From: an uncultured Actinomycetes bacterium
GTDB lineage: Bacteria > Actinomycetota > Acidimicrobiia > Acidimicrobiales > Ilumatobacteraceae
NCBI GenBank assembly: GCA_903872155.1
Contig: CAIQJP010000161.1
Location: 1-64,000 of the forward strand
Direction: 5' to 3'
Length of the DNA: 64,000 nt
Every line of letters begins with the position of its first letter. Position 1 is the stretch's first letter. This document shows positions 62,911 to 64,000 of this stretch, piece after piece. Below the pieces are notes generated by a model. The model worked only from the letters and a program-made list of their open reading frames with translations. It made no database searches and was not told where the DNA came from. Both the position numbers and the translations under genes were made by a program.

Positions 62911-64000
62911 GTGACAATCGAGCCAGACATGATCGAGTCGCCGGCACCAAAGGCTCGTTCCATGAGAACACCGGGAAAATCCCGCCGAAGGGGCATTCGC
63001 CCAATGGGATTGCGGGGTCGCATACTTTTGACTTTTGGCCTCGGAAGTTTGGCTTTGTCGCTTTTTCTGGCGCTGGCAACATTTAGTTTCACCCGTTCAA
63101 ATTTGGTCGACGAACGAACAGCTAGCGCTGTTGACCAAACGTATGCCAACGCTTCTCGTCTAGCAGTAGATCTCCGTTCAAATCCCACCAATATCCAAAC
63201 TGTGCTCGAAAGACTTGGGGCCGATCGTCCACTCGTTTATTTCCGAGGCACTTGGACGGGTAACGACGCGCGTTTTTCGTCGTCCGTCATCCCATCTTCA
63301 TTACTCAATGCCGTCTTACAAAAACGTCAACCAACAACAATGCGAATTGAAGTTGAAAACGAATTAGTACTCGCAGTTGGAGTCCCGATTGATTCAGTCG
63401 ATGCGGTCTATTTTGAATTTCCTTCTGTCGACGATGTGCGTTCAACATTGAACAGCGTCAATCTTGCTCTTATTCTCGCCGCCGGTATCACGACACTTCT
63501 TGGCATTGTTCTTGGAGCCATTGCTGCTTCACGAGCTGTGCGCCCACTCACTGCTGCGAGTCAAGCAGCACAAGCCATCGCAGGTGGAAGACTTGATACA
63601 CGTCTCGAGGAAACTGAAGACCCCGACCTTGCGGTTCTAACTTCTTCATTCAATGACATGGCAAGCGCATTGCAATTACGTGTTGAACGCGATACTCGCT
63701 TCACTTCCGATGTCAGTCATGAATTGCGATCTCCACTCATGACGCTCGCCGCTTCGGTCGAAGTCATGCAGGCACGGCGCGACGAGATGCCCGAACGCGC
63801 TCAGGCCGCACTCGATTTGCTCGTTGCCGATGTGTCTCGGTTTCAAGGACTCGTTGAGGACTTGCTTGAAATATCACGTTTTGATGCTGGCGGAATCCGA
63901 CTCAACGTTGATGAACTACTTGTTGGCGAATTTGTGCGTCAAGCAATCGCGATCAGCAGTGCCCCAGAGACACGAATTCTGGTTTCCGAAATAGCTGAAG
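62911..64000 (+). CDS. sensor histidine kinase (3' end cut by window)
   Basis: Open to the window end; 363 residues visible from GTG 62911 (in-frame ATGs at 62929 and 62962 are alternatives). A transmembrane helix (ILLTFGLGSLALSLFLALAT) leads to a periplasmic sensor of about 115 residues, a second helix (NLALILAAGITTLLGIVLGA), a HAMP linker, and the HisKA dimerisation helix FTSDVSHELRSPLMTL with the phospho-acceptor His270. The ATPase domain lies beyond the window. The layout resembles CseC/MtrB-type kinases. Pairs with the regulator just upstream. Confidence 0.93.
   Translation, partial: MTIEPDMIESPAPKARSMRTPGKSRRRGIRPMGLRGRILLTFGLGSLALSLFLALATFSFTRSNLVDERTASAVDQTYANASRLAVDLRSNPTNIQTVLERLGADRPLVYFRGTWTGNDARFSSSVIPSSLLNAVLQKRQPTTMRIEVENELVLAVGVPIDSVDAVYFEFPSVDDVRSTLNSVNLALILAAGITTLLGIVLGAIAASRAVRPLTAASQAAQAIAGGRLDTRLEETEDPDLAVLTSSFNDMASALQLRVERDTRFTSDVSHELRSPLMTLAASVEVMQARRDEMPERAQAALDLLVADVSRFQGLVEDLLEISRFDAGGIRLNVDELLVGEFVRQAIAISSAPETRILVSEIAE

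Overview
The window looks like a stretch of an actinobacterial chromosome. The markers are an actinobacterial-type integration host factor gene (mihF) beside gmk and rpoZ, sepF, a DUF3040 gene, a DUF1844 gene divergent from infC, a PriA without a recognisable Walker A loop, a type-2 isoleucyl-tRNA synthetase, and a pyr-mihF-gmk-rpoZ-coaBC-metK-priA order resembling mycobacteria. Base composition looks roughly balanced, lower than Streptomyces or Mycobacterium. Together with very compact spacing this suggests an uncultured, Acidimicrobiia-like aquatic actinobacterium; that placement is inference. No rRNA, tRNA, insertion sequence, prophage, CRISPR or defence locus was found.

Layout. 0-1.1 kb: 5' part of argC (minus) divergent from a YqgE/AlgH gene. 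1.1-6.5 kb: pheT, pheS, a SpoU-type rRNA methyltransferase, rplT, rpmI and infC (all minus), preceded by a 312-bp structured leader. 6.8-12.2 kb: DUF1844 (plus); an alkyltransferase-like protein, a cold-shock-like protein, hisG, a MoaB/MogA gene, rsmB, fmt and def (minus); an RsmC-like methyltransferase (plus). 12.2-48.6 kb: an unbroken minus-strand run. In transcription order it reads mraZ-rsmH-ftsL-ftsI-murE-mraY-murD-ftsW-murG-murC-murB-ftsQ-ftsZ-pgeF-yggS-sepF-yggT-ileS-dksA-like-lspA-rluD, then pyrR-pyrB-pyrC-carA-carB-pyrD, then mihF-gmk-rpoZ-coaBC-metK-priA. Many of these genes overlap by ATGA. 48.8-54.2 kb: a secreted M23 peptidase with four peptidoglycan-binding domains (plus), then a lipoate ligase-like gene, an HNH nuclease, a small conserved protein, an acyl-CoA dehydrogenase and a ROK kinase (minus). 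54.2-58.6 kb: MoxR, DUF58 and transglutaminase genes (plus). 58.6-64 kb: DUF3040, dinB and a polyprenol-phosphate mannosyltransferase-like gene (minus), then a small membrane protein, an inositol monophosphatase-like gene and a two-component pair (plus); the kinase is cut by the window end.

The main theme is cell-wall synthesis and division coupled to translation and nucleotide supply. The most informative non-coding signals are regulatory: ArgR-type operators upstream of argC and carA, a PyrR-binding RNA element upstream of pyrR, and a long phased repeat array upstream of mraZ that fits MraZ autoregulation. I did not find a clearly new multi-gene system. The oddest protein is a cysteine-less DksA-like protein with twenty tandem Lys/Ala/Pro hexapeptides. 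Gene absences (murF, divIVA, pyrK, pyrF) from otherwise conserved neighbourhoods also stand out.
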